NCBI RefSeq assembly: GCF_024298925.1
Contig: NZ_CP101283.1
Location: forward strand, 2,361,001 to 2,425,000
DNA from: Phenylobacterium sp. LH3H17
Lineage (GTDB): Bacteria > Pseudomonadota > Alphaproteobacteria > Caulobacterales > Caulobacteraceae
Direction: 5' to 3'
DNA: 64,000 nucleotides
In this document: positions 43,795 to 54,388 of the stretch, piece after piece
How positions within the stretch are numbered: position 1 is the stretch's first letter
How the letters are laid out: each line of letters opens with the position of its first letter
Program-made: the position numbers and the translations under genes
The notes under the pieces: model-generated
The model's input: only the letters and a program-made list of their open reading frames with translations
Told to the model about the DNA's origin: nothing
Databases searched by the model: none

Positions 43795-45354
43795 TCACTC
43801 CCACTCGATCGTCCCCGGCGGTTTGCTGGTCACGTCGTAGACCACGCGGTTGACCCCTCTCACCTCGTTGATGATCCGGGTGGCGCAGCGGCCGAGGACC
43901 TCCCAGGGGAACTCGAAGAAGTCGGCGGTCATGCCGTCGGTGGAGGTGACGGCGCGCAGCGCGAGTACGTCCTCATAGGTGCGGGCGTCGCCCATGACGC
44001 CCACGGTTTTCACAGGCAAGAGCACGGCGAAGGCTTGCCAGATGCTGTCGTAAAGGCCGGCCTTGCGGATCTCGTCGAGATAGATCGCGTCAGCAGCTTG
44101 AAGGACGGCGACCTTCTCGCGGGTGATCTCGCCGGGGATGCGGATGGCCAGGCCGGGACCCGGGAACGGATGGCGGCCGACGAAGGCCGGCGGAAGGCCG
44201 AGTTCCACGCCCAGCAGGCGCACCTCGTCCTTGAACAGCTCCCGCAGGGGTTCGACCAGCTTGAGCTTCATGTAGTCGGGCAGGCCGCCGACATTGTGGT
44301 GGCTCTTGATCACCGCCGAGGGGCCGCCACTGGCTGAGACGCTCTCGATAACGTCGGGATAGAGGGTGCCCTGGGCCAGGAAGGCTGCGCCCTCGATCTT
44401 CGCCGACTCCCTGTCGAAGACCTCGATGAACAGGCGCCCGATGGTCTTGCGCTTGGTCTCGGGGTCGGAGACCCCGGCCAGTTCGCCCAGGAAAAGGTCG
44501 CCCGCGTCCACGTGGACCAGCGGGATGTTGTAGTGGTCGCGGAACATGGTCACGACCTGCTCGGCCTCGTTGTGGCGCAGCAGGCCGGTGTCGACGAAGA
44601 CGCAAGTGAGCTGGTCGCCGATCGCCTCGTGGATCAGCACTGCGGCCACCGAGGAATCCACGCCGCCGGAGAGGCCGCAGATCACCTTGCCGTCGCCCAC
44701 CTGGTCGCGGATCTTCTGCACCATCTCGCCGCGGAAGGCGGCCATGGTCCAGTCGCCTTTCAAGCCCGCGATGCCGTGCACGAAATTGCGCAGCATGAGC
44801 GCGCCGCGCGGGGTGTGGGCCACCTCCGGATGGAACTGTATGCCGTAGAAGCGGCGGGCCTCGTCGGCGATCACCGCGTAAGGCGAACCTTCCGACGAGG
44901 CCACCACGTGGAAGCCTTGCGGAATGGCGGTGATCTTGTCGCCATGGCTCATCCAGACCGTCTCTTTCGAGCCGACCTCGCCCAGGCCCGCCAGCAACGG
45001 GCTCTCCTGGTGGATGAGAATCTCGGCGCGGCCGAACTCGCGGGTGTGGCCGCCCTCGACCTTGCCGCCCAGCTGGGCGCACATGGTCATTTCGCCGTAA
45101 CAGATGCCCAGGACCGGGACGTCCAGTTCGAAGACGCGCGGGGTGACGGCGGGGCTCGCATCCTCGTGGACGCTGGCCGGGCCGCCCGAAAGGATCACCG
45201 CCTTCGGCGCGAAGGCGTCCAGCATCGCCTCGACCTTGTCGAAGGGGTGGATCTCGCAATAGACGCCGCTCTCGCGCAGGCGGCGCGCGATGAGCTGGGT
45301 CACCTGGCTGCCGAAATCGACGATCAGGACGCGTTCGTGGGCGGGTTGGGTCAT
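43795..45354 (-). CDS. guaA: GMP synthase (glutamine-hydrolysing)
   Basis: Converts XMP to GMP. 519 aa: class I glutaminase domain (about 1-200) with the nucleophile in LGICYGEM (Cys near 84) and HPEVAHT (about 178), then the ATP-pyrophosphatase domain with P-loop [11 protein letters not shown] (about 229-239), and the dimerisation domain ending in IEWE, as expected. It is the last gene of guaB-MAPEG-rsmB-guaA, 18 nt after the methyltransferase gene. This places both GMP-branch enzymes in one transcript. Confidence 0.97.
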   Translation of the reverse strand: MTQPAHERVLIVDFGSQVTQLIARRLRESGVYCEIHPFDKVEAMLDAFAPKAVILSGGPASVHEDASPAVTPRVFELDVPVLGICYGEMTMCAQLGGKVEGGHTREFGRAEILIHQESPLLAGLGEVGSKETVWMSHGDKITAIPQGFHVVASSEGSPYAVIADEARRFYGIQFHPEVAHTPRGALMLRNFVHGIAGLKGDWTMAAFRGEMVQKIRDQVGDGKVICGLSGGVDSSVAAVLIHEAIGDQLTCVFVDTGLLRHNEAEQVVTMFRDHYNIPLVHVDAGDLFLGELAGVSDPETKRKTIGRLFIEVFDRESAKIEGAAFLAQGTLYPDVIESVSASGGPSAVIKSHHNVGGLPDYMKLKLVEPLRELFKDEVRLLGVELGLPPAFVGRHPFPGPGLAIRIPGEITREKVAVLQAADAIYLDEIRKAGLYDSIWQAFAVLLPVKTVGVMGDARTYEDVLALRAVTSTDGMTADFFEFPWEVLGRCATRIINEVRGVNRVVYDVTSKPPGTIEWE

Positions 45355-45372
45355 GCTCTTAAGTCCACGAGA

Positions 45373-46650
45373 TCATTTGGATTTCTCAAGCACTGCGACG
45401 AAGAAGCCGTCGGTGCCGGAGGCGCGGGGCGAGAGGCGCAGAAAGCCTTCGCCCGTCAGGTGTCGGGTCAGGTCAGGATTGTCGGTGGCGGGACGAACGA
45501 CGAAGTCCTTCGTGCGGCCGAGGAAGGCGGCGACGCGGTCCTCGTCCTCCTCGGGCAGGACCGAGCAGGTGACATAGACCATGCGGCCGCCAGCCTTCAC
45601 GAACCGGGTTCCGAGATCGAGCACGGCGTCCTGGTCGGCCATGCGCTGCGCGAGCGCCTCGGGCTTCAGACGCCATTTGGTGTCGGGGTGGCGGCGCCAG
45701 GCGCCGGAGCCCGAGCAGGGCGCATCGATGAAGACCACGTCCATCCTGGCGTCCAGGCCCTTCAGCGGGTCGGGATAGACCGGCGAGCGGATCTGCAGGT
45801 TGCGGATTCCGGCCCGCTCGGAGCGGCGCACGGTGTCGGCCAGCCGCCGGGCCTCGCTGTCATAAGCGTAGATCTGGCCGGTGTTGCCCATGGCGGCGGC
45901 CAGGGCCAGCGTTTTGCCCCCGCCCCCCGCGCAAAGGTCGAGCACCTGGGCGCCCTTGATATCGCCCGCCGCCTGGGCCGCGATCTGCGAGGCCAGGTCC
46001 TGCACCTCGAACCAGCCCCGGGAAAAGGCCGGTATGGTCTCGAGCGAACCGCCGCGCTGGGATGGGTCGGGCGCCGCCATCCGCACGGCGTTGGGCAGCA
46101 CGCCCGTCGGCTGGGCGTTCAGAGGGGCGAGCGCCTTGAGCGCCTGCTCGGGATCGGTCTTCAGCGTATTGATGCGCAGGTCTACCGGCGCGCGCTCTGA
46201 CAGCATGGCGCCTTCCAGCGGCGCCTCGTCGCCGAAGGCCCGCGCCAGCGAGGGCTCCAGCCAGTCGGGATAGTCGCCACGCACGGCAGGCGGAGCGTCG
46301 GCCAGGTCGCGGGGCTGGACCAGAGCGGCGCGCTCGGCCTCCGTCAGGGGCCCCGGACCGTGGGGCGCGTCGCCGGCAGCCTCGGCGATGCGCTCCACTG
46401 GCCAGTTCCAGAACACGTGCAGGGCCGCCAGGGCCGCCGCCCTGGGGCTGTCGTCGCCCATCCGCCAGCCGAGCGAGCGGCGACGGCGCAGCATGTCCAG
46501 CACCAGGCCCGAGACCCAGGCGCGGTCCTTCGACCCCGCATAGCGCGAAGCGTCCCCCCACGTCTTCAGCGCCAGCCTCACCGGCCGGTGGCGCGTCTCG
46601 ACGTCGGTGAGGATCTCAATGGCCGCGGAAAGGCGTCCCCCGTCACGCAA
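45373..46650 (-). CDS. RsmB-family rRNA cytosine-C5 methyltransferase
   Basis: 425 aa SAM-dependent RNA methyltransferase. A NusB-like N-terminal domain (about 1-130) precedes the NOL1/NOP2/Sun domain with SAM motif LDLCAGGGGKTLALA (about 242-256), DAPCSGSGAWRRHPD (about 308-322) and YVTCSVLPEEDE (about 367-378); both catalytic cysteines (motifs IV and VI) are present. Probably modifies 16S rRNA C967 like RsmB, but the target is inferred. Fits tightly between MAPEG (9 nt) and guaA (18 nt). Confidence 0.9.
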   Translation of the reverse strand: MRDGGRLSAAIEILTDVETRHRPVRLALKTWGDASRYAGSKDRAWVSGLVLDMLRRRRSLGWRMGDDSPRAAALAALHVFWNWPVERIAEAAGDAPHGPGPLTEAERAALVQPRDLADAPPAVRGDYPDWLEPSLARAFGDEAPLEGAMLSERAPVDLRINTLKTDPEQALKALAPLNAQPTGVLPNAVRMAAPDPSQRGGSLETIPAFSRGWFEVQDLASQIAAQAAGDIKGAQVLDLCAGGGGKTLALAAAMGNTGQIYAYDSEARRLADTVRRSERAGIRNLQIRSPVYPDPLKGLDARMDVVFIDAPCSGSGAWRRHPDTKWRLKPEALAQRMADQDAVLDLGTRFVKAGGRMVYVTCSVLPEEDEDRVAAFLGRTKDFVVRPATDNPDLTRHLTGEGFLRLSPRASGTDGFFVAVLEKSK

Positions 46651-46659
46651 GGGCTTTGC

Positions 46660-47057
46660 TCACAGGAAGATCGCCGTCGTCACCATCAGGGTGCCCGTGA
46701 AGGCCACGGCCCAGGCGAGCGTCCGGAGGTAGGGAATGGCGACCAGGTACAAGATCGGATGGAAAGCCCGGCCCACCACATATAGCGCTCCGCCCCAGAG
46801 GGTCAGGTCGCTCAGCTTGGCCGCCAGATAGGCGATGATCACCACCGCGGCGTGCAGCGGGAAGGTCTCCATGAAGTTGCGGAACGACCGGTCCAGCCGA
46901 CCGGCCCCGCCGGTGACCGGCATCGGCTCGTCGCGGGGACCGGCCGCCCAATTCAGGTCTCCCCGCCCCCGCGTCGCCAGCGTCGCCCAGAAAAGCTGGA
47001 CCAACCCGACGACGACCGCGGCGGTCAGCAGCAGGAGTTCGGGCGCTGGACCGCCCA

Positions 47058-47058
<1 letters not shown>
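46660..47058 (-). CDS. MAPEG family membrane protein
   Basis: 132 aa with four helices; the family signature R-x-N-F-x-E-x-x-P is visible as FRNFMETFPLHA (about 59-70). MAPEG proteins include microsomal glutathione transferases; bacterial members are mostly uncharacterised. Its ATG shares one base with the guaB stop (TGATG), so it is coupled to guaB. Confidence 0.9.
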
Positions 47059-48871
<1,813 letters not shown>

Positions 48872-48925
48872 GTCGAGCTTGTGCGCCGATTGCGAAATGG
48901 AGGAAACCGACATATTGGACGAGTG

Positions 48926-49822
48926 ATGTTCGAAAATCTCACATCCAACCCCCTGCCCTCGCTTAACGCCCTGCGCGCCTTCGAGGCCATGGCCCGGTCC
49001 GGGCGGGCGACCCTGGCCGCCCAGGAGCTGAACGTCACCCACAGCGCCGTCAGCCGCCAGGTGAAGGCCCTGGAGGAGACCCTGGGCGTGCGCCTGTTCA
49101 CCGGGCCGAAGCATCGCCTGGAGCTGACCGAGGCCGGCCGCAACCTGCTGCCGGCGTTGACCGCCGCCTTCGACCAGATCGCCACGGCGGTGCGCCAGAC
49201 CCGCGGCGGCGGCGAGGACCTGCACATCGCGGTCAACGCCAGCGTCTCGGTGAAATGGCTGATCCCGCGGATGAGCGGCTTCGCCGCGGTTCATCCCAAG
49301 GTCAGGCTGCACCTGGCCGAACTTCCGTCCCATGCCACGTCGTACCGGGGGGCTCATGCCGTCGTGCGCATGGTGCCCAGCAGTCGCTTGGCCGACCGGA
49401 ATGCGACTGCCTTTATGCCCAGCCACCTCGGACCGGTGATGTCGCCAGCGCTGGCGGAGCGCTTCGCGGCCGATCCGCTAAAGGCCCCGCGCCTGGCGGC
49501 CCAAACCCATCCCCAGGGATGGCCCATATGGGCGGCGTTGGCGGGCGTCGAGCTTCCGTCCGCCCACGCCCAGCCCTTCGCCCACCTGCATTTCGCCCTG
49601 GACGCGGCGATCGCCGGCCTGGGCGTGGCGGTGATGCCGTGGCCGCTGGTGGCCGACTACGTGGCCAGCGGCCGGCTGGTCGCGCCCTTCGGCTTCCGCA
49701 AGGCCGAGAGCGCCTTCGCCCTGCTGGCGGCCCCGGGAGTCTCGAGCCGGGCCCTGGATCAGTTCAGGAACTGGCTGGTGGCGGAGGGGGCCAAGATCCC
49801 GATCCCCGTCAGCGCCCCTTGA
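48926..49822 (+). CDS. LysR family regulator, GcvA-like
   Basis: 298 aa. N-terminal winged helix (about 8-68) with LNALRAFEAMARSGRATLAAQELNVTHSAVSRQVKALE-type sequence and the LysR substrate-binding domain (about 90-295). The PLPSLNALRAFEAMAR opening and lack of an oxyR-like CxxxxxC pattern place it with GcvA-type regulators rather than OxyR. Divergent from a small membrane protein gene. The last 14 nt overlap the rlmE 3' end on the opposite strand. Confidence 0.92.
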   Translation: MFENLTSNPLPSLNALRAFEAMARSGRATLAAQELNVTHSAVSRQVKALEETLGVRLFTGPKHRLELTEAGRNLLPALTAAFDQIATAVRQTRGGGEDLHIAVNASVSVKWLIPRMSGFAAVHPKVRLHLAELPSHATSYRGAHAVVRMVPSSRLADRNATAFMPSHLGPVMSPALAERFAADPLKAPRLAAQTHPQGWPIWAALAGVELPSAHAQPFAHLHFALDAAIAGLGVAVMPWPLVADYVASGRLVAPFGFRKAESAFALLAAPGVSSRALDQFRNWLVAEGAKIPIPVSAP

Positions 49823-50516
49823 ACCCCGTCGCGACCAGATAGACCTCGGAACTGCCGGCGCGGCTGGCCTTGGGCTTGATGTGCTTCACGTCGGCGAAGT
49901 GGCGCTTGAGGAGATTGACCACTTCCCAGCTCTCGCCGCCCTGGAAGGCCTTGGACACGAAGGCGCCGCCGGGTTTCAGCACGCTGATGGCGAAGTCGGC
50001 GGCGGCCTCGATCAGGCCGACGATCCGCAGGTGGTCGGTCTGCTTGTGGCCGACGGTGTTGGGGGCCATGTCCGACAGCACCGCGTCGGGCGGACCGCCC
50101 AGCAGGTCGATCAGCATCGGGCCGCAGGCCGGATCGGTGAAGTCCATCTCCAGGATGTGGGCCGGGGAGATCGGATCGACCGGCAGCAGGTCGACGCCGA
50201 CGATATTGGTCACGCCCCGCTCGACCGCCACCTGGGTCCAGCCGCCGGGCGCCAGGCCCAGGTCGATGATCCGCGCGCCGGGCTTGAGCAGCTTCAGCTT
50301 GTCGTCGAGCTCCGTCAGCTTGTAGGCGGCCCGCGACCGATAGCCGTGGGCGCGAGCCTTCGCGGCGAAGGGGTCGTTGATCTGGCGCGACAGCCAGGCC
50401 TGGGACGAGGGGGTGCGATCCCGGGCGGTCTTCAGGCGCTCGGGCGTGGCCCGGCCTTCCTCGGTTCCGCCCGTGGGGCGCTTCACCATCCGTTTGCGTG
50501 GGGGCTCGTCGCTCAT
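49809..50516 (-). CDS. rlmE: 23S rRNA 2'-O-methyltransferase RlmE (FtsJ)
   Basis: Methylates U2552 of 23S rRNA. 235 aa: a basic N-terminal extension of about 35 residues, YRSRAAYKLTELDDK (about 60-74, catalytic Lys), SAM motif IDLGLAPGGWTQVA (about 84-97), DMAPN (about 149-153) and VSKAFQGGE (about 188-196). Its start overlaps the stop of the Ppx gene (ATGA), so the two are coupled. Confidence 0.95.
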   Translation of the reverse strand: MSDEPPRKRMVKRPTGGTEEGRATPERLKTARDRTPSSQAWLSRQINDPFAAKARAHGYRSRAAYKLTELDDKLKLLKPGARIIDLGLAPGGWTQVAVERGVTNIVGVDLLPVDPISPAHILEMDFTDPACGPMLIDLLGGPPDAVLSDMAPNTVGHKQTDHLRIVGLIEAAADFAISVLKPGGAFVSKAFQGGESWEVVNLLKRHFADVKHIKPKASRAGSSEVYLVATGFKGR

Positions 50517-51619
50517 TCCGGAGCGTTTACAGGGGATGGGCCGCCCGATCTACGGCCGCGACGCCGACGACGGCGCTTGCGGCCGGTTCCAGCGTCCGAC
50601 ATCAGCGACATCAGGATGCCTTCGCGCAGGCCGCGGTCGGCCACCCGCACCCGGGTGCAGGGCCACAGTTCCTGGACCGCCTGCAGGATCGCGGCCCCCG
50701 CCAGCACCAGGTCGGCGCGGTCGGGACCGATGCAGGGCTGCTCGGCCCGCTCCCGGGCGTTGAGCCCCAGCAGAAGATTGGCCGCGGCGTCGCACTGGTC
50801 GCGGGTCATCCAGATCCCGTCCACCTGGCTGCGGTCATATCGCCGCAGGCCCAGATGCATGCCGGCCAGGCTGGTGATCGCGCCGGAGGTCCCGACCAGG
50901 TGGGCGCGGTCGGCGTCGAACACCTCGCGCATTGAGTCGGCGCTGCGGAAGGCGGCCAGTTCGGCCTTCACCGTCTCGACCATCTCGCGGAACCAGCCCT
51001 CGGTGACCGTCTCGCCCTCAGGGAAGCGTTCGGCGAGGGTCACCACCCCGATGGGGATGGAGAGCCAGGCCTTGATCGGCAGGCGTCCGGCTGCGAACTT
51101 GGCGATCTCGGTCTCCAGGCCGCCGACCTGCAGGTCGACCCACGAGAGCTCGGTCGAGCCGCCGCCCACGTCGACCACCAGAGCCGCGTCGGCCCTGCGA
51201 TCCAGCAGGTTGAGGCACCCCGCCACGGAAAGCTGAGCCTCCTCGCGCGGGCTGATGATCTGCAACTGCAGGCCGGTCTCGGCCACGACCCGCGCGACGA
51301 ACTCAGGCCCGTTGACGGCGGAGCGGCAGGCCTGGGTGGCTATGGCTTTCAGCTTCACCACACGGCGGCGGCGGATCTTCTCGGCGCTGACCCGCAGGGC
51401 GGCGAGCGCCCGCTCCATGGCCACGTCCGACAGCCGGCCCGACTGGCCGAGCCCCTCGCCCAGCCGCACGATGCGGGAATAGGCCTCCACCACCCGGAAG
51501 CCGCGGCCGGCGGGCGTGGCGATCAGCAGGCGGCAGTTGTTGGTGCCAAGGTCGAGGGCGCCATAGCAGGGCGTCTCGGCGACATCGCGCGGCGCGGCGG
51601 ACTCCGGTTCGGATGTCAC
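50513..51619 (-). CDS. Ppx/GppA family phosphatase
   Basis: Actin-like-fold exopolyphosphatase or guanosine pentaphosphatase. 368 aa from a GTG at 51619 (GAGG 10 nt upstream); a GTG at 51709 would add 30 residues unlike the family. Motifs YGALDLGTNNCRLLIA (about 18-33), VVDVGGGSTELS (about 145-156) and GTSGAITSLAGMH (about 255-267) are clear. A basic Arg/Lys-rich tail closes the protein. Coupled to rlmE. Whether it prefers polyphosphate or pppGpp cannot be read. Confidence 0.88.
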   Translation of the reverse strand: MTSEPESAAPRDVAETPCYGALDLGTNNCRLLIATPAGRGFRVVEAYSRIVRLGEGLGQSGRLSDVAMERALAALRVSAEKIRRRRVVKLKAIATQACRSAVNGPEFVARVVAETGLQLQIISPREEAQLSVAGCLNLLDRRADAALVVDVGGGSTELSWVDLQVGGLETEIAKFAAGRLPIKAWLSIPIGVVTLAERFPEGETVTEGWFREMVETVKAELAAFRSADSMREVFDADRAHLVGTSGAITSLAGMHLGLRRYDRSQVDGIWMTRDQCDAAANLLLGLNARERAEQPCIGPDRADLVLAGAAILQAVQELWPCTRVRVADRGLREGILMSLMSDAGTGRKRRRRRRGRRSGGPSPVNAPE

Positions 51620-51815
51620 CGGCCAGTCGCCTCGGCGGCGTACAGATATAGGGTCTGGAGTCCGTCCGAATCGAACGGGCTCGAGGGCGCCTGAGGCATG
51701 GACCGCCACCCGTCCTTGTGCAGGCGCTAAGATCGGCGCCTCGTTTCAGGAGAGACTGTAGCAACATGGCTCGCCTCTCGGAAGGCGCAGCCTTGCACAC
51801 GGGGCCGTGAGCGTT

Positions 51816-51841
51816 ACGTTCACCTTCCGGTTAGGTGACGT
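51816..51841 (+). promoter_or_regulatory. Stem-loop upstream of hspQ
   Basis: ACGT(T)CACCT pairs with AGGTGACGT, nine pairs with one bulged T and a 7-nt loop, ending 17 nt before the hspQ ATG. It may be a leader hairpin or a DNA operator. Confidence 0.4.
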
Positions 51842-51858
51842 GGTTTAGATTCTCCTTC

Positions 51859-52245
51859 ATGGACGCTCGAATCGAAAAAGTTGGCAGCGACCTCGTCACC
51901 CGGCCCCGGGTCCTGGCGGAGCCACGCTTGGCCAAGTACGCCATCGGGCAGGTCGTGCGGCACCGTCACTTCCCGTTCCGCGGGGTGATCTTCGACGTCG
52001 ATCCCACCTTCTCGAACACCGAGCAGTGGTGGCAGTCGATCCCCGAGGACATCCGGCCGCGCAAAGACCAGCCGTTCTATCACCTGCTGGCCGAGAACGA
52101 GGAAAACGCCTATGTCGCCTACGTCTCGGAGCAGAACCTGCTTCCGGACGAAAGCGGCGAGCCGATCGGCCACCCCCAGGCCTCGCTGATCTTCGAGAGC
52201 TTCAGCGAAGGCCACTACAACCTCCGTCCGCGCATCAGCCACTAA
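51859..52245 (+). CDS. hspQ: Heat shock protein HspQ
   Basis: 128 aa member of the YccV/HspQ family (hemimethylated-DNA-binding-like fold). E. coli HspQ is a Lon specificity factor and promotes DnaA degradation in mutants. The core AKYAIGQVVRHRHFPFRGVIFDVDPTF-type region (about 27-53) and EQWWQSIPEDIRPRKDQPFYHLL (about 56-78) are diagnostic. ATG at 51859; no good ribosome-binding site is seen. No clear sigma-32 promoter was found upstream. Confidence 0.93.
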   Translation: MDARIEKVGSDLVTRPRVLAEPRLAKYAIGQVVRHRHFPFRGVIFDVDPTFSNTEQWWQSIPEDIRPRKDQPFYHLLAENEENAYVAYVSEQNLLPDESGEPIGHPQASLIFESFSEGHYNLRPRISH

Positions 52246-52363
52246 GCCTCCGGGCACGGCCGTTCGACGCCGCGCCCGTCTCGCGCAATCTTTATCCGCC
52301 GCCTGCCGGTTTTGACGCGCAGTTCGAACGGAACTTTCGCGGATTCGCGGTCATTCTCTCGCC

Positions 52364-53242
52364 ATGAGCGCAGACGGTTTTAACTCCAGCCCTCCCCCCG
52401 GCGCGCGCGCCGACTGGACCATCGACCAGGACTGGGCGGCCTATGCGCCCGGCGAGCACGAGGTCTGGACGACCCTCTATGAGCGCCAGACGAAACTGCT
52501 GCCCGGCCGGGCATGCGACGCCTTCCTGAACGGGCTGGACGCACTGGACCTGCATCGCGGCGGCATCCCGGATTTCTCGCGGATCAACGAGGAGCTGACC
52601 AGACTCACCGGCTGGAGCGTGGTGGCCGTGCCCGGCCTCGTGCCGGACGAGGTGTTCTTCGATCACCTGGCCAATCGCCGTTTCCCGGCCGGACGGTTCA
52701 TCCGCAAGCCAGACGAACTGGACTACCTGGAGGAACCCGACGTCTTCCACGATGTGTTCGGCCACGTGCCGATGCTCACCGACCCCACCTTCGCCGACTA
52801 TATGCAGGCCTATGGCGAGGGCGGCCTGCGCGCGCTCGGTCGCGGCCAGTTGCACAACCTGGCGCGGCTCTACTGGTACACAGTGGAATTCGGCCTGTTG
52901 CAGACTCCTGAGGGCCTGCGCATCTACGGCGCCGGCATCATCTCCAGCCGGGCGGAATCGATCTTCGCCCTGGACGACCCCTCCCCCAACCGCCTGGGCT
53001 TCGATCTGGAGCGGGTGATGCGCGCGCCCTACCGGATCGACGACTTCCAGCAGGTCTATTTCGTGGTCCCGTCGCTGCAGGCCTTGCTGGACGCGACCCT
53101 GGAGGACTTCGGCCGGCTCTATGAACGCCTCGCCCGACTGCCGGACATTCCGATCGAGGCCATCGAGCCTGGCGACCAGGTCTTCACATCCGGCACGCAG
53201 GCTTATGCCAAGGCTGGTGGGCGGTTGGCGCGCAACAGTTAA
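52364..53242 (+). CDS. phhA: Phenylalanine 4-monooxygenase
   Basis: Iron- and tetrahydropterin-dependent hydroxylase converting phenylalanine to tyrosine. 292 aa. The metal ligands are visible as EPDVFHDVFGHVP (His129, His134) and YTVEFGL (Glu175), the 2-His-1-Glu triad of the family. No ACT domain is present, as usual in bacteria. A pterin dehydratase gene is not in the window, and no Lrp-type regulator is adjacent. Stands alone after hspQ. Confidence 0.96.
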   Translation: MSADGFNSSPPPGARADWTIDQDWAAYAPGEHEVWTTLYERQTKLLPGRACDAFLNGLDALDLHRGGIPDFSRINEELTRLTGWSVVAVPGLVPDEVFFDHLANRRFPAGRFIRKPDELDYLEEPDVFHDVFGHVPMLTDPTFADYMQAYGEGGLRALGRGQLHNLARLYWYTVEFGLLQTPEGLRIYGAGIISSRAESIFALDDPSPNRLGFDLERVMRAPYRIDDFQQVYFVVPSLQALLDATLEDFGRLYERLARLPDIPIEAIEPGDQVFTSGTQAYAKAGGRLARNS

Positions 53243-53315
53243 CCGGCCTATTGCGCCGCGCGGTTAGCCGCACTTAACCGTCATATTTTGTTAATTTTTC
53301 ACGCCGGTCTCGGAA

Positions 53316-53344
53316 TTCTCTCTCGGTCAGCCACCGAGAGAGGA
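53316..53344 (+). promoter_or_regulatory. Hairpin sequestering the ribosome-binding site of the RTX-type gene
   Basis: CTCTCTCGGT (53318-53327) pairs perfectly with ACCGAGAGAG (53333-53342) around a 5-nt loop, extended by one G-T and one A-T pair to 53344. The 3' arm contains the GAGAGAGGA ribosome-binding site, 7 nt before the ATG at 53352, so folding should block initiation. Confidence 0.65.
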
Positions 53345-53351
53345 CCAACCC

Positions 53352-53972
53352 ATGGCCGCCAAGACCAAGTCAGCACCCAGTGAGCACGGCGCGAACCGCG
53401 GCGAGCATCTGCAACTCGTCGGCAACAGTGAGACCGGAGGTTGGCGGGTGGACCCGCCTGGCCAGACCGACAATGTGCACAGCCATCGCCCTGACCTGCC
53501 GCCCGGCCTGGCCAAGCGGCTCGATCCGGCGCCGGGTGAGGAGACCGTTCCTGGCGGCGCCACGAGCGAAAGCCTGAGTGGCGACGACGGGAACAACACC
53601 CTCGTGGGCGGAGCCGGGGCCGACAGCCTGGCCGGCGGCGCGGGCGCCGATGACTTCGTCGTGGAAGGCGTCGCCGACACGGCGGACGGCCTCGACCAGA
53701 TCTTCGACTTCACCTCGGGAGAGGACCGGCTGGTGATGGGGGCGGGGCCCGGCGCGGAGGACACCGTCGGCTTCGGCATCGCCGACGACTTCGCCTCGGC
53801 GATGGGCTCGGCCCTGCAAGCCGTGGCCTCAGGCGCCGACTACGTCGCCATGCAGGTCGGCTCGGATCTCGTGGTCTTCGCCAATACGGACGACGATCCA
53901 TCGACCCTGGACGTGGCCGTGGTGCTGGTGGGCAGAAGCCTTTCCGACATCGCCGTCGGCGACTTCGCCTAG
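53352..53972 (+). CDS. Small RTX-type (hemolysin-like) calcium-binding protein
   Basis: 206 aa, acidic, no N-terminal signal peptide. A short nonapeptide-repeat array SGDDGNNTLVGGAGADSLAG plus GAGADDF (about 76-102) gives two or three calcium-binding turns, followed by an aspartate-rich domain and a C-terminal end (LSDIAVGDFA) like type I secretion signals. A type I exporter is not in the window. Function unknown; could be a surface or S-layer-associated protein. Its translation start is inside a hairpin. Confidence 0.8.
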   Translation: MAAKTKSAPSEHGANRGEHLQLVGNSETGGWRVDPPGQTDNVHSHRPDLPPGLAKRLDPAPGEETVPGGATSESLSGDDGNNTLVGGAGADSLAGGAGADDFVVEGVADTADGLDQIFDFTSGEDRLVMGAGPGAEDTVGFGIADDFASAMGSALQAVASGADYVAMQVGSDLVVFANTDDDPSTLDVAVVLVGRSLSDIAVGDFA

Positions 53973-53979
53973 CCGGAAA

Positions 53980-54015
53980 GGCGAGCGCCCGGCCGTGAAG
54001 GCTGAGGCGCTCGCC
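53980..54015. terminator. Bidirectional terminator between convergent genes
   Basis: Perfect 10-bp stem GGCGAGCGCC / GGCGCTCGCC enclosing a 16-nt loop, with TTTCC following on the minus strand. It closes both the RTX-type gene and the tam operon. Confidence 0.75.
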
Positions 54016-54380
54016 TAATCCGCGTCGATCAGGGTCTGTAGACCCTGGCGGATCTTGGCGAGTTGGTCGGGCGTGAAGAGCCGATAGCGTTGAGCCTTCG
54101 GCCCCTCGGCCGCGGTGACCTCCCGATCCGACGCGTAGATGTAGCGCCCCTGGAAGCCACCGATCATGGGCCGACCGTCGCGCATTCGTATCCCGTCTAG
54201 GCGGACGGCGCAGTCCTCGAGGCTCGGCGTCTCCGGCGCGATCGGGCGGAACTCGGGCTTGCCGTTCGGACCGTTCTCGACCAGCCGCCAGCAGACACCC
54301 GGCGCGTCCGGAACGGTCAGGGGCTTGTCGCAGGCCGCGAGGCTCCCGGCAGCGGCCAGTCCGATCAGGAACCCGCGCAT
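54015..54380 (-). CDS. Hypothetical lipoprotein in the tam operon
   Basis: 121 aa. Signal peptide with lipobox SLAAC (Cys15), then a compact domain with two more cysteines (GVCWRLVEN near residue 29, LEDCAVRL near 55) that could form a disulphide. GAGGGA precedes the ATG at 54380. It follows tamB by 8 nt, so it is almost certainly co-transcribed and may work with TamAB. Family not recognised by name. Confidence 0.75.
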   Translation of the reverse strand: MRGFLIGLAAAGSLAACDKPLTVPDAPGVCWRLVENGPNGKPEFRPIAPETPSLEDCAVRLDGIRMRDGRPMIGGFQGRYIYASDREVTAAEGPKAQRYRLFTPDQLAKIRQGLQTLIDAD

Positions 54381-54388
54381 TCGATCCC

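Noticed and set aside
44512..46200. Plus-strand open frame of 562 codons across guaA and the rsmB-like gene
   Set aside because: Both minus-strand genes carry complete catalytic motifs; the plus frame has none.
48926..49822. The LysR gene as OxyR
   Set aside because: It has the GcvA-type opening and lacks the redox cysteine arrangement of OxyR; the OxyR that would bind at 30639 must be elsewhere.
51710..51858. Sigma-32 promoter for hspQ
   Set aside because: CTTG elements occur, but none has a convincing -10 at the correct spacing.
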